DNA of 64,000 bases from Canibacter zhoujuaniae (GCF_011752005.1 NZ_JAAIJZ010000001.1:496001-560000); one strand, 5' to 3'; counted from the stretch's first letter, positions 42,903 through 51,888 are shown. The notes: generated from the letters alone by a model not told the origin. A program made the numbers and translations.

Positions 42903-44645
42903 TTATTCACCCGCACGCACTGCGCGATTCACTGCGCTAATAATCGCCTTTAACGTAGACCGTGTTGTTGATGAGTCAAGCCCCACACCCCAGATGCGCT
43001 GCCCTGCGACTTTAAGATCAACGTACGCAGCCGCTACCGCATCGGATCCCTGCCCGAGAGCGTGCTCTGCATAGTCGAAGACGGTTGCTTCTAAGCTCGA
43101 ATCGAGGGCGTTTAGCGCATGCAGGAAAGCATCTACTGGGCCGTTACCAATTCCGCTTAGTTCCACTTCTTCAGCACCGACACGCATTTTTGCGATGAGT
43201 TGGGTGTCTCCCTCGTCAACGCTGGTAGTGCTCTGCTGCAACAGCTCATAACGGCCCCACCGTTCGGTAGCAACAGTGCTCGGCAGATACTCGTCTTGGA
43301 AAATCTGCCAAATCTGCTCGCTGGTGAACTCGCCGCCCTCAGCATCTGTGCGAGCCTGCACGACCTGGCTAAACTCGATCTGCAGTTGCCGCGGTAGATC
43401 GAGCTGATGGTCGGCCTTCAAAAGATAGGCCACACCACCCTTGCCAGACTGTGAGTTCACACGAATGACAGCTTCGTAGTTGCGCCCCAGATCTTTCGGA
43501 TCGATCGGGAGATATGGCACCGCCCACTCGATCTCGTCCACAGTCTTACCGACGGCCAGAGCGTTCCGCTCCATGCGCTCGAAGCCCTTCTTGATAGCAT
43601 CCTGGTGGGAACCGGAGAATGCTGTGTAAACAAGGTCTCCCGCCCAAGGGCTGCGCTCGTGCACCTTCATCTGGTTGCAGTACTCCGCGATGCGGCGAAT
43701 CTCATCAAGGTCTGAAAAGTCGATTTCAGGGTCTATGCCCTGCGAGAAGAGATTTACACCCAGTGCAACCAGGTCAACGTTGCCGGTGCGCTCACCATTA
43801 CCGAAAAGGCAGCCTTCGATGCGATCAGCGCCGGCCATGTAGCCGAGCTCTGCCGCAGCCACAGCGGTGCCGCGATCGTTATGCGGATGCAGTGACAGAA
43901 TGACGTTCTCGCGATGATTTAGGTGACGCCCCATCCACTCAATCGAGTCGGCGTAGACATTCGGGGTTGCCATCTCAACTGTTGCTGGCAGGTTGATAAT
44001 CACCTTGCGCTCAGGTGTTGGGCCAAAAACCTCAAGCACGGCGTTGCAGACTTCAACAGCATACTCAAGCTCGGTGCCGGTGTAAGACTCTGGTGAGTAC
44101 TCGTAGTAGATCTCGGTATCCGGGCAGATTGACTCAAACTGCTTGCAGAGTTTGGCGCCGGCAACAGCGATCTCTTTTATGCCCTCTTTATCTTTGTTAA
44201 ACACAACATCGCGCTGCAGCACACTTGTTGAGTTGTAGATGTGCACAATTGCCTGCTTGGCACCTATCAACGACTCGTAGGTGCGTTTAATAAGATGCTC
44301 ACGCGCCTGGGTTAGCACCTGGATCGTGACATCATCCGGGATCAGATCCTCTTCAATAAGCTGCCGCACAAAGTCAAAGTCTGTTTGGCTCGCAGACGGA
44401 AACCCAACCTCGATCTGCTTGTATCCCATCTTCACCAGCAGCTCAAACATCTTTCGTTTGCGCTCAGGGCTCATCGGGTCGATCAGCGCCTGGTTGCCGT
44501 CCCTGAGGTCAACCGCACACCACAGGGGCGCCTTCTCGATACGTTTTGTCGGCCAGGTGCGATCCGGCAGCTCTACTTTGATCTGCTCATGAAACGGGCG
44601 GTAGCGATGAATCGGCATGCCTGAAGGGTTTTGCGTGTTTTGCAC
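42903..44645 (-). CDS. leuA: 2-isopropylmalate synthase (LeuA)
   Basis: 580 aa; first committed step of leucine synthesis, condensing acetyl-CoA with 2-oxoisovalerate. The TIM-barrel carries WCAVDLRDGNQAL, the His pair in LHPHNDRGTA and the GNGERTGNVDLVALG motif. A C-terminal leucine-sensing domain (GIGNGPVDAFLHAL) gives feedback control. This long form is the actinobacterial type. GTG with AGGAG six bases before. A Leu-rich leader peptide and hairpin precede it. Confidence 0.97.
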   Translation of the reverse strand: MQNTQNPSGMPIHRYRPFHEQIKVELPDRTWPTKRIEKAPLWCAVDLRDGNQALIDPMSPERKRKMFELLVKMGYKQIEVGFPSASQTDFDFVRQLIEEDLIPDDVTIQVLTQAREHLIKRTYESLIGAKQAIVHIYNSTSVLQRDVVFNKDKEGIKEIAVAGAKLCKQFESICPDTEIYYEYSPESYTGTELEYAVEVCNAVLEVFGPTPERKVIINLPATVEMATPNVYADSIEWMGRHLNHRENVILSLHPHNDRGTAVAAAELGYMAGADRIEGCLFGNGERTGNVDLVALGVNLFSQGIDPEIDFSDLDEIRRIAEYCNQMKVHERSPWAGDLVYTAFSGSHQDAIKKGFERMERNALAVGKTVDEIEWAVPYLPIDPKDLGRNYEAVIRVNSQSGKGGVAYLLKADHQLDLPRQLQIEFSQVVQARTDAEGGEFTSEQIWQIFQDEYLPSTVATERWGRYELLQQSTTSVDEGDTQLIAKMRVGAEEVELSGIGNGPVDAFLHALNALDSSLEATVFDYAEHALGQGSDAVAAAYVDLKVAGQRIWGVGLDSSTTRSTLKAIISAVNRAVRAGE

Positions 44646-44694
44646 TGTTTTCTCCTGATATCTACAAAGAAAGTCAGACCGGAAATGAGAAACT

Positions 44695-44734
44695 CCGCGA
44701 CGAGGGAGGTCTTATTGTCTAAGACTCGTCGCGG
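44695..44734 (-). promoter_or_regulatory. leuA leader hairpin (attenuator candidate)
   Basis: CCGCGACGAG (44695-44704) and CTCGTCGCGG (44725-44734) form a perfect 10-bp stem, with an inner TCTTA/TAAGA stem and an unpaired CCTCC. The upstream arm on the minus strand lies within codons 9-12 of the leader peptide. The CCTCC could also pair with the leuA AGGAG. Confidence 0.65.
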
Positions 44735-44760
44735 CGACTAAGCAGAAGAAATTTATGCAC
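44719..44760 (-). CDS. leuA leader peptide (LeuL)
   Basis: A 13-codon frame, MHKFLLLSRRDES, starting at GTG 44760 and ending at TAG, 73 bases before leuA. Three consecutive Leu codons (CTT CTG CTT) lie immediately before the codons that form the hairpin arm. This is the layout of a leucine-responsive attenuator; attenuators upstream of actinobacterial leuA are known from comparative work. There is no usable Shine-Dalgarno, but TAGGCT sits exactly 6 nt upstream of GTG, so transcription probably starts at the start codon. Confidence 0.7.
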   Translation of the reverse strand: MHKFLLLSRRDES

Positions 44761-44766
44761 CCCTCT

Positions 44767-44772
44767 AGCCTA
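44767..44772 (-). promoter_or_regulatory. Candidate -10 of the leuA leader transcript
   Basis: Minus-strand TAGGCT ends 6 nt before the leader-peptide GTG. The -35 region (CTGATC, 16 nt upstream) is weak. Confidence 0.45.
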
Positions 44773-44825
44773 ACAGAATTTGCTTCAGGATCAGCCCGTA
44801 AGCAACAGGCAGGCACCCGACCCGT

Positions 44826-44860
44826 GCTGTTTACGGATCGCTCCGCAGGTCACAAACAGC
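44826..44860. other. Hairpin between era and leuA promoter
   Basis: GCTGTTT (44826-44832) and AAACAGC (44854-44860) pair, with a small CGGA-TCGC-TCCG stem inside. It lies between the era stop and the leuA promoter, with no T-run on either side; it may mark the end of the era transcript. Confidence 0.4.
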
Positions 44861-44877
44861 AGATACTGAGGCGAAAT

Positions 44878-45771
44878 TTAGAACCCAAGACGGTTCAAAT
44901 GCTTCGGATCACTCTGCCACTCTTTAAGAACTTTTACCCGCAGCGACAGGTACACTTTACGCCCGAGGAGCTGTTCAATCTGTTTCCGGGCAGCCTGCCC
45001 AATATTTTTGAGCTGCTGGCCTCCCCGGCCAATCACGATCCCTTTTTGACTGTCACGTTCGACGATCAAACTCGCATAAATTCGCAATTTACCGGTATCG
45101 TCGTCTTCTTCATAATCGTCGACTGTGGCCGCCAGCGAGTGCGGCAGCTCTTCACGCGCACCGTAGATGGCAGCTTCACGAATGAGCTCCGCGATCCGAT
45201 CGTCTTGTGATTCATCTGTCAGGTGCGTCTCTTCATAGAGCTGCGGCGACAGCGGCATCTGCTCTATCAGGAGATCTGCGAGCTCGTCGACTTGAGTGCC
45301 GGCGACAGCGCTTGTGGGAATTACCGCCTCCCAATCACCGAGCGCATCAACCTCTGCCAATCGTTCAATTACCGTGTTCGGATTGGTTTCATCAATTTTT
45401 GTGATGATCGCGATTTTCTTTGCCTGTGTGAAGCGCTGCACCTGGTCATAGATAAATTTATCGCCCGGACCAATTTTTTCGCCCGCCGGGAAGCACTGCG
45501 CGATTACGTCCACCTCTCCGAGAGTGCTCTCAACAAGCGCGTTAAGACGTTTGCCGAGCAACTTCCGCGGCCGGTGTATGCCGGGGGTGTCAACAATGAT
45601 TAGCTGGCCAGACTGCCGATGCACGATGCCGCGAATTGCCCGTCGCGTCGTTTGTGGCTTTGGGCTGGTAATGGCAATCTTCTGCCCCACAAGCGCATTG
45701 GTTAAAGTTGATTTACCGACGTTGGGGCGGCCAACAAAACTTACAAACCCGGCTCTAAAATCACTCGTCAT
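44878..45771 (-). CDS. era: GTPase Era
   Basis: 297 aa ribosome-assembly GTPase that checks the 16S 3' end. G1 is GRPNVGKS, G3 is DTPGIH and G4 is TKID. The C-terminal KH domain has the GRGGQQLKNIG loop. The frame is open to 45792, but ATG 45771, overlapping the corC end by 11 bases, gives the usual start. Last gene of the hrcA-to-era transcript. Confidence 0.96.
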   Translation of the reverse strand: MTSDFRAGFVSFVGRPNVGKSTLTNALVGQKIAITSPKPQTTRRAIRGIVHRQSGQLIIVDTPGIHRPRKLLGKRLNALVESTLGEVDVIAQCFPAGEKIGPGDKFIYDQVQRFTQAKKIAIITKIDETNPNTVIERLAEVDALGDWEAVIPTSAVAGTQVDELADLLIEQMPLSPQLYEETHLTDESQDDRIAELIREAAIYGAREELPHSLAATVDDYEEDDDTGKLRIYASLIVERDSQKGIVIGRGGQQLKNIGQAARKQIEQLLGRKVYLSLRVKVLKEWQSDPKHLNRLGF

Positions 45772-47068
45772 TAGATTCCTCAGTTTCCTCATCCGCTTCC
45801 GGCTCGCCCACCCAGACAGCGCTCATTTGCAGAATACGATTGCGGCGATCAACCTGCGTTACTGTCAGTTCAATGCCGGCAACTGTAGCGGTGTCACCAT
45901 CCTCGGCGAGGCGATCCAACTCTTTCACCATGAGGCCGGCGACGGTATCAACGTGCTCATCTTCGAGTTCAATTTCAAAGAGTTCACCGAGCTCCTGCAC
46001 GGTGAGACGCGGATTAATCATAAAGCTACCGTCGTGCTGCTCAGCGACTTCCTGCAGCTCACGGTCGTGTTCATCGTAGATGTCACCCACAAGCTCCTCA
46101 ATCAGATCTTCGAGCGTGACCAGGCCAGAGACACCGCCGTATTCATCCACTGTCAGAGCCAAATGGTTGTTTTCTAACTGCATCTGCTGCAGCAGTGCAT
46201 CAGCACGCATTAGATCCGGCACAAACAGCGCTGGTTTCATCATTCGCGTTACCGGCGCCGTTAACGCTTCATCGCTGTGACGCAGCACAAATCCGCTTGC
46301 GTCACGCAAGTGGATCACTCCGAGAACATCATCCGCGTCTTCGTTTATCACCGGCATCCGGCTGCGACGACTTGCAAGAAGCGTCTCTAAAGCCGCCGCC
46401 ATCGAAGTCTCAGCCTCGACAGTCATCATATCGGTGCGCGGCACCATCAGTTCGCGCACGCGGGTATCACCGAAACGCAACAGCGAGTGAATATAGTCTC
46501 GGTCTTCCTCTTCCAAAACATCGCGCTCAGCGGCACGATCAACAAGTGAGAGCAGCGCGCGATCCGCATCCAATTCCTGCTCTGTCTGCTGTGCGCGCTC
46601 ACCGACAGCCGTATTGATTCGCAACATCCCAATTGCTACTGGCCCCACCAGTATGCGCACGGCACGCATCAACGGGGTTGCAAAACGCAGCACCTTGTCG
46701 GCGCGGTTTATGCCGTAGAGGCGTGGGCTTGCGCCAACCAAAATAAATGTCGAAATAATGAGGAACAGCGTGGCTGTGGCCAGTGACAGCCAAAGACTGT
46801 CTGTGAATTCAAAAATCACCAGTGTGATTAACACCGCTGCAAGGCTTTCGGCGCTGATGCGCGCAAACGACATAGCCGTTTGGTGTGCGGCCTCGTCTTC
46901 GGCAATTTTGCGCAGCGCACGATCCACACGAGACGAACCGACAGCGAGTTTAAAAATATCGGCGCGCGACCTGGCCGTCAGCGCAGCATCAGCTGCAGCG
47001 AGCAGCGCCCCCACCGATAGCAGCACAATCGCCGCACCAATAAACGCTAACGCTAACCCCAGACTCAT
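45761..47068 (-). CDS. CNNM/CorC-type hemolysin family protein (DUF21, CBS, CorC_HlyC domains)
   Basis: 435 aa. About 150 N-terminal residues with three to four membrane helices (DUF21/CNNM), two CBS domains (VPRTDMMTVEA and MKPALFVPDLMRADALLQQ) and a C-terminal CorC_HlyC domain, ending in a strongly acidic tail. The family is linked to Mg2+ or Co2+ handling. Always next to ybeY and era in actinobacteria, as here. ATG overlaps the ybeY stop (ATGA). Confidence 0.92.
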   Translation of the reverse strand: MSLGLALAFIGAAIVLLSVGALLAAADAALTARSRADIFKLAVGSSRVDRALRKIAEDEAAHQTAMSFARISAESLAAVLITLVIFEFTDSLWLSLATATLFLIISTFILVGASPRLYGINRADKVLRFATPLMRAVRILVGPVAIGMLRINTAVGERAQQTEQELDADRALLSLVDRAAERDVLEEEDRDYIHSLLRFGDTRVRELMVPRTDMMTVEAETSMAAALETLLASRRSRMPVINEDADDVLGVIHLRDASGFVLRHSDEALTAPVTRMMKPALFVPDLMRADALLQQMQLENNHLALTVDEYGGVSGLVTLEDLIEELVGDIYDEHDRELQEVAEQHDGSFMINPRLTVQELGELFEIELEDEHVDTVAGLMVKELDRLAEDGDTATVAGIELTVTQVDRRNRILQMSAVWVGEPEADEETEESNDE

Positions 47069-47523
47069 GCTGCAAAACTCTCCAGCAGTGACCGTTGCAG
47101 CTTAAACATTTCCGCCTCCTCTAGGGGAGTGTGATGATCGAACCCGAGCAGATGCAGCAGACTGTGTGTGACAAGCATTGCAACCTCAGAGGCGAGACTG
47201 TGACCGGCCGCATCAGCCTGTTCTGCTGCAACCGGCAGACACACAACAACGTCTCCCAATACTCCTGGCCCCGCCGGCTGCGCCGGGCTGCCGGGTGTCA
47301 GCTCATCCATCGGAAAACTCATCACATCGGTTGCACCAGGAAGATCCATCCACTCTAAATGGAGGCGTTCCATCTCTGTTTCGTCAACAAAACTAATGCT
47401 AACCTCGCTGTCACTGTGCACATGCATCTCACGGAATACAAGCTCTACCAAAGCTGTCAAAGATTTTTCGCTTAAACCATTTTGTGACAGTTCTTTAGCG
47501 CTGAGAGAAAATTCAACAGCCAA
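47065..47523 (-). CDS. ybeY: Endoribonuclease YbeY
   Basis: 152 aa metallo-RNase of 16S rRNA maturation and ribosome quality control. The zinc signature HSLLHLLGFDHH gives the three His ligands. MSFPMDE and GDVVVCLPVA are also conserved. TTG start three bases after the phoH stop, with GGTGGGTGA as Shine-Dalgarno inside phoH. Confidence 0.94.
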   Translation of the reverse strand: MAVEFSLSAKELSQNGLSEKSLTALVELVFREMHVHSDSEVSISFVDETEMERLHLEWMDLPGATDVMSFPMDELTPGSPAQPAGPGVLGDVVVCLPVAAEQADAAGHSLASEVAMLVTHSLLHLLGFDHHTPLEEAEMFKLQRSLLESFAA

Positions 47524-47526
47524 AAA

Positions 47527-48480
47527 TTATTCACCCACCCCGTATGCATCAACGATCCGACTAACAAGTTCGTTGCGCACAACATCGTCAGAGGTGAGAC
47601 GGGCAAAGCCGATCCCTTCAACACCCTGCAGCACCTGCTGCGCGTGCGCTAAGCCGCTCCGCTTGCTAGGAAGATCCACCTGACTGCTGTCACCGGTAAT
47701 CACCATGTGGGAGTCAAAACCGAGCCTAGTTAAAAACATTTTCATCTGCTCAGGAGTTGTGTTTTGGGCCTCATCAAGGATGATAAAAGACTCGTTTAAG
47801 GTTCGCCCACGCATGTAAGCCAGCGGCGCAACCTCAACGGTGCCGGTTTCTAACAGGCGGGGAACGGTTTCAGCGTCGAGCATTGTTGTGAGAGCATCAA
47901 ACAGCGGGCGCAGATAGGGATCAATTTTTTCTTCAAGAGAGCCCGGCAGGTAGCCAAGACGCTCACCCGCTTCAACCGCGGGGCGCGTCAGCACAATCTT
48001 TGAAACTTCGCGACGCTGCAGGGCACGCACCGCCAGCGCAACTGCCAGATACGTCTTCCCGGTGCCCGCAGGCCCCGTTCCAAATGTGACGGCGTGCTCT
48101 TCGATTGCACGCACATACTCACGCTGCCCAGCTGTTTGTGGACGGATCGCCCTGCCGCGCACGGTCAGAATGGGTTCGGCAAGCTTACGCCCCTCTCCCG
48201 CTGCCGCACCCAAACGACTAAGGTGCGCAACATCGCGGCTGCCAGGCTGCGCCCGCAACCGAGCAATCTCCAACAGCTCAAGTAGCACTCTCTCAGCAGC
48301 AGCAACAGCCTCCTGAGACCCCTCAAGGGTCAGCAGATAGTCCCTGAGGTGAAAGCTGACCGCCGGATGCTCAGTTTCGAGCTGCCGAATCAGTTTTTCA
48401 TTGGGGCCCAAAAAATCGGGGAGGTGCACACCCGTTAAAAGAACCGAACGTTTGCTCAGCGCGGCATCGCTACCCGACAA
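47527..48480 (-). CDS. PhoH-like ATPase
   Basis: 317 aa. An N-terminal KH-like region followed by the PhoH ATPase with Walker A GPAGTGKT and Walker B FIILDEAQNTT. Probable RNA helicase or RNase partner of YbeY, which it precedes. The frame reaches 48501, but TTG 48480 has GGGGAGAG five bases upstream, inside the HIT gene end, and is preferred. Confidence 0.92.
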   Translation of the reverse strand: MSGSDAALSKRSVLLTGVHLPDFLGPNEKLIRQLETEHPAVSFHLRDYLLTLEGSQEAVAAAERVLLELLEIARLRAQPGSRDVAHLSRLGAAAGEGRKLAEPILTVRGRAIRPQTAGQREYVRAIEEHAVTFGTGPAGTGKTYLAVALAVRALQRREVSKIVLTRPAVEAGERLGYLPGSLEEKIDPYLRPLFDALTTMLDAETVPRLLETGTVEVAPLAYMRGRTLNESFIILDEAQNTTPEQMKMFLTRLGFDSHMVITGDSSQVDLPSKRSGLAHAQQVLQGVEGIGFARLTSDDVVRNELVSRIVDAYGVGE

Positions 48481-48817
48481 GCGAACTCTCCCCAAGATCA
48501 CCGGCTAGCACATGCGCGTGCACGTGAAAAACAGTTTGCCCAGCATTTGCGCCGTTATTGAAGATCAGGCGATAGTCACCGTCTGCGTATTTGTCAGCCA
48601 GTTCTTTTGCTGTCGCAACAATTTCAGAGAGCAAACTGGCATCTCCCGCCGCTAACTCAGTGACATTCTCATACTCACTAGTCTTTGGAATAACCAGAAT
48701 ATGCACTTTTGCTTGTGGGTTCATATCGGGAAACGCGAGCACACGCTCGGTCTCAGCGAGCTTCTCCACAGGAATTTCACCCGACACGATCTTGCTGAAT
48801 ACAGTTTCTTGCGCCAT
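48470..48817 (-). CDS. HIT-family protein (nucleotide hydrolase, Hint-like)
   Basis: 115 aa with the histidine triad HVHAHVLAG near the C-terminus and IFSKIVSGEIPVEKL-like start (here VFSKIVSGEIP). Hydrolyses adenosine phosphoramidates or nucleotidyl conjugates. It sits between rsmE and phoH as in other actinobacteria and overlaps the phoH start. Confidence 0.93.
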   Translation of the reverse strand: MAQETVFSKIVSGEIPVEKLAETERVLAFPDMNPQAKVHILVIPKTSEYENVTELAAGDASLLSEIVATAKELADKYADGDYRLIFNNGANAGQTVFHVHAHVLAGDLGESSLVG

Positions 48818-48834
48818 ACGTCTATGTTAGCGAC

Positions 48835-49611
48835 CTACCATCGGCCGAGACTGGTCTGAATCACAGCTAGCGCGGCAGCACCCGCGCTCGAGGTTCGCAA
48901 AACCTCTTCCCCCAGCCTGACGGAGGTTGCGCCGGATCCTAGCAGCAGGTCAATTTCAAAATCGCTAATTCCGCCCTCAGGGCCAACAATTAAGTAGATG
49001 CGCTGCAGCTCACCCAGCGCTAAAGAATCTTCTGCAATCTCCCGAACAACAGTGCTCAACTTCTCACTCGCCCAGGGATGCAAGATCAGCACCAGATTCT
49101 GCGAATCAGCCGCCCAGGCCGCAATTGCTTTAGCGTCAACCGGCTGCTGCACCGCAGGGATGCGGCTGCGCAGTGACTGTTTCGCAGCTTCTCGAGCGAT
49201 TTTCTGCCATTTCTCAACCCCGCGCTGAATCTTTTGTGATCCCTCCCAGCGGCTCACCGAACGCTCAGCCTGCCATGGGATTACCGTTGAGACGCCAAAC
49301 TCGGTGCTCTGCTCGACCGCGCGCTCATCGCGCCCCTGTTTTGCGAGCGCTTGTACGAGCACCAGCTCCACTTCTAACCCTTGCTGGTTTCTTACCTCAG
49401 AAACGGTTGCGGTGAAACTCGCCTCGCGGCCTGTTGTAATGGCCGTGACTGTTGCAGTAACAAGCGTGCTCACGCCGTCACCGAGCATTATTTCTTCACC
49501 CTGACGCAGGCGCGACACGGTCACGGCGTGGTGTGCCTCAGTGCCACGCACAATCAGTGTGTCACCGACTTGTGCACCAGCTACCGCAGGGTCGTAGTAG
49601 AGGTGGGCCAT
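48835..49611 (-). CDS. rsmE: 16S rRNA m3U1498 methyltransferase (RsmE)
   Basis: 258 aa SPOUT methyltransferase. PUA-like N-terminal domain (HAVTVSRLRQGEEIMLGDG) and a C-terminal knot with YLIVGPEGGISDFE and VRLGEEVLRTSSAGAAAL. Methylates U1498 of 16S rRNA. Starts five bases after the dnaJ stop. Confidence 0.94.
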   Translation of the reverse strand: MAHLYYDPAVAGAQVGDTLIVRGTEAHHAVTVSRLRQGEEIMLGDGVSTLVTATVTAITTGREASFTATVSEVRNQQGLEVELVLVQALAKQGRDERAVEQSTEFGVSTVIPWQAERSVSRWEGSQKIQRGVEKWQKIAREAAKQSLRSRIPAVQQPVDAKAIAAWAADSQNLVLILHPWASEKLSTVVREIAEDSLALGELQRIYLIVGPEGGISDFEIDLLLGSGATSVRLGEEVLRTSSAGAAALAVIQTSLGRW

Positions 49612-49616
49612 ACCGG

Positions 49617-50735
49617 TTAGCCGTTACCGAAGAAACGATTGCGCAGCTTATCAAAGAAGCCCTGTTTGAACTCACCAAGTTGTGGATGTGTGCCGGTGTT
49701 AAGCTCACGCAGCTCCTTATAGAGCTCCCGCTCACGCTTCGAGAGTTTAGTTGGGGTGAGCACTTGCAGGGCTATCTTTAAGTCTCCGCGACGGTTTCCG
49801 TGCAGCTCAGTGATTCCGCGGTCGCGCACAGTAATTATTTCACCCGATTGGGCACCCTCTGGCACGGTAACGAGCACCTCGCCGTCCAAGGCGTTAAGCG
49901 TCACCTCGGTGCCAAACACAGCGTCTGCCACCCCGAGGTCGAGCGTTGCCAGAAGATCGTTACCGTTCCGGCTAAAAACGTCGTGGTGTTTCACACTGAA
50001 CTCAATAAAGAGATCACCATTTGGGCCTGCGCCAGGGCCCACCTCACCGGCGCCCCGCATCTGCATACGCATGCCGTCTTCAACTCCGGAAGGAACATCA
50101 ACGGTTATTGAACGCTTCTCACGCACCCGACCGCGACCGCCGCAATCGTGGCAGGGGCTGTCAATGACATCGCCGTATCCGTGACAGTTTGCGCAGGGGT
50201 GGTTGGTGACAACGGTGCCGAGGATTGACCGCACCTGGCGCTGCTGATGGCCACTGCCACCGCAGTGCTCGCAGGTGCGCGGCGAGGTGCCGGGCTGACT
50301 GCAGCTGCCGTTACAGGTCGGACAAACCGCAGCTGTGTTTATTGAAACCTCTTTTTGGGTGCCAAAAATAATCTCGTCAAGGGAGACACGCAACTGGATC
50401 AGGGCATCCTCACCGCGCTGGGTGCGGCTCTTCGGCCGTCCCTGACCGCCGCCAAAGCCAAAACCGCCGCCGAACATGTTGCCCAGGAAGTCACCTAGAT
50501 CTGTGAAGTCTCCCCCACCAAAGCCGTTCTCCGAACCGCCCATGTCGTAGTTGCGGCGCGCCTCAGGATCGCTCAAAACATCATAGGCGTGCGTCACCAG
50601 CTTAAACTGTTCAGCCGCTTCCGGGCTCGGGTTGCGATCCGGGTGCAGCTGCATCGCGAGTTTGCGATACGCCTTCTTGATCTCCTGCTCAGTTGCATCC
50701 CGGCCCACACCGAGTGTTTCGTAGTGGTCAGCCAC
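49617..50735 (-). CDS. dnaJ: Chaperone DnaJ
   Basis: 372 aa Hsp40. J domain with HPD in LHPDRNPS, a Gly/Phe linker (GGFGFGGGQG), four zinc-finger repeats (CPTCNGSC, CEHCGGSG, CANCHGYG, CHDCGGRG) and substrate-binding domains. The first repeat ends in Cys where Gly is usual. It is the hrcA-linked paralogue (DnaJ2 type in actinobacteria). GTG with AAGGAG. Confidence 0.95.
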   Translation of the reverse strand: MADHYETLGVGRDATEQEIKKAYRKLAMQLHPDRNPSPEAAEQFKLVTHAYDVLSDPEARRNYDMGGSENGFGGGDFTDLGDFLGNMFGGGFGFGGGQGRPKSRTQRGEDALIQLRVSLDEIIFGTQKEVSINTAAVCPTCNGSCSQPGTSPRTCEHCGGSGHQQRQVRSILGTVVTNHPCANCHGYGDVIDSPCHDCGGRGRVREKRSITVDVPSGVEDGMRMQMRGAGEVGPGAGPNGDLFIEFSVKHHDVFSRNGNDLLATLDLGVADAVFGTEVTLNALDGEVLVTVPEGAQSGEIITVRDRGITELHGNRRGDLKIALQVLTPTKLSKRERELYKELRELNTGTHPQLGEFKQGFFDKLRNRFFGNG

Positions 50736-50784
50736 CTAATAATCTCCTTGGATTCAAAATAAAAACTTGCGCTACACCGTCTAA

Positions 50785-51813
50785 CTAGGTGCCCAAAATC
50801 TTGCTCAGATAGCGGGCGACTGCGCGCACCGCCACCATGTTTCCGGCATAGTCCATATTTACCGGCCCTAAAACTCCAAGTCTAGAGTCGGCGTTCTCAC
50901 CAACCCCAAATTTAGTCGCAACAATCGCCGTCCCGGCAAGACCGTAGGGTTCGTTCTCAGATCCGATAGATGCGCGCACAGTTCCCTGCTCAGCCGCCAA
51001 CTCGTTGAAGAGCTGCAGCAGCACAACCTGCTCTTCAAGCGCATCAAGCACCGCGGCGGCGTTCTCTCCCGGCAACTGCTGCCGCGAGAGGTTGGCAGTG
51101 CCAGCAATCGCCAACTTTGCACTACGATTTTGCCGCATCTGCTGTGCAGCGCCATCAAGCAGCGGGGCAAGAGACTCCCACTCCTTAAGCGATGACTGCT
51201 TTTCTAACTCTGCTCGCAGTTTCTGAACTGCCAGAAGTGCGGTGTCAGTATCTTTTCCGACAACAGCTGCCGCGATCCGCCCCTTTACCCCCGCAACGAA
51301 CTCCGCGCTCACAGCGTGTGGCAAAACAAGCAGCTGCTGCTCTACTGCGCCAGAGCCGGTGATCACAACGCACAAAACTTTGTTGTCTGTGAGCGCCACC
51401 AAATCAAGATGGTGCACGAAAACATTCTGCTCTGACGGATACTGCACGAGCGCAACCTGTTTTGTCAGCTGCGCCAGAAGTCGCACAGTGCGCCCCAGCA
51501 CCTCATCCAGGTCTTGCGCCTCCCCTAGAAAACGCTCGATAGCAGCGCGTCTTGCGCCTCCCAAGGGTTGCAGTTTTGAGAGGGTGTCGACATACAGGCG
51601 AAAACCTTTATCCGTTGGCACCCGGCCGCTTGAAGTGTAGGGAGCTGCAATTAGTTCAGCCTCTTCAAGCGCCACCATATCGTTGCGGATGGTGGCGGCG
51701 CTCACGCCGAAGGAGTATCTGGTAGCGAGGGTTTTAGAGCCCACGGGTTCACCTGCTGCGACATAGTCTGTCACGATAGCGTGCAAGATTTTTAGTCCAC
51801 GCTCTGAAACCAC
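50785..51813 (-). CDS. hrcA: Heat-inducible transcription repressor HrcA
   Basis: 342 aa; represses heat-shock genes by binding CIRCE. The N-terminal winged helix shows LKILHAIVTDYVAAGEPVGSKTL and SAATIRNDM. The frame is open to 51840, but GTG 51813 has GGAGGT six bases before it. A CIRCE element lies about 20 bases upstream, so it is self-regulated together with dnaJ and probably genes further downstream. Confidence 0.95.
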   Translation of the reverse strand: MVSERGLKILHAIVTDYVAAGEPVGSKTLATRYSFGVSAATIRNDMVALEEAELIAAPYTSSGRVPTDKGFRLYVDTLSKLQPLGGARRAAIERFLGEAQDLDEVLGRTVRLLAQLTKQVALVQYPSEQNVFVHHLDLVALTDNKVLCVVITGSGAVEQQLLVLPHAVSAEFVAGVKGRIAAAVVGKDTDTALLAVQKLRAELEKQSSLKEWESLAPLLDGAAQQMRQNRSAKLAIAGTANLSRQQLPGENAAAVLDALEEQVVLLQLFNELAAEQGTVRASIGSENEPYGLAGTAIVATKFGVGENADSRLGVLGPVNMDYAGNMVAVRAVARYLSKILGT

Positions 51814-51833
51814 AAGTCCACCTCCAATACCGC

Positions 51834-51860
51834 TTAGCACTCTAGTTGATAGAGTGCCAG
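51834..51860. promoter_or_regulatory. CIRCE operator upstream of hrcA
   Basis: TTAGCACTC (51834-51842), nine bases, GAGTGCCAG (51852-51860). The left arm matches the CIRCE consensus perfectly and the right arm 7 of 9. Confidence 0.85.
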
Positions 51861-51888
51861 TTTAGTCGATGAATATGGGTGCTTCCTC

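Noticed and set aside
44755..45210. 151-residue plus-strand frame antisense to era and its 3' gap
   Set aside because: Era is fully supported on the other strand; the composition of this frame follows the reversed codons.
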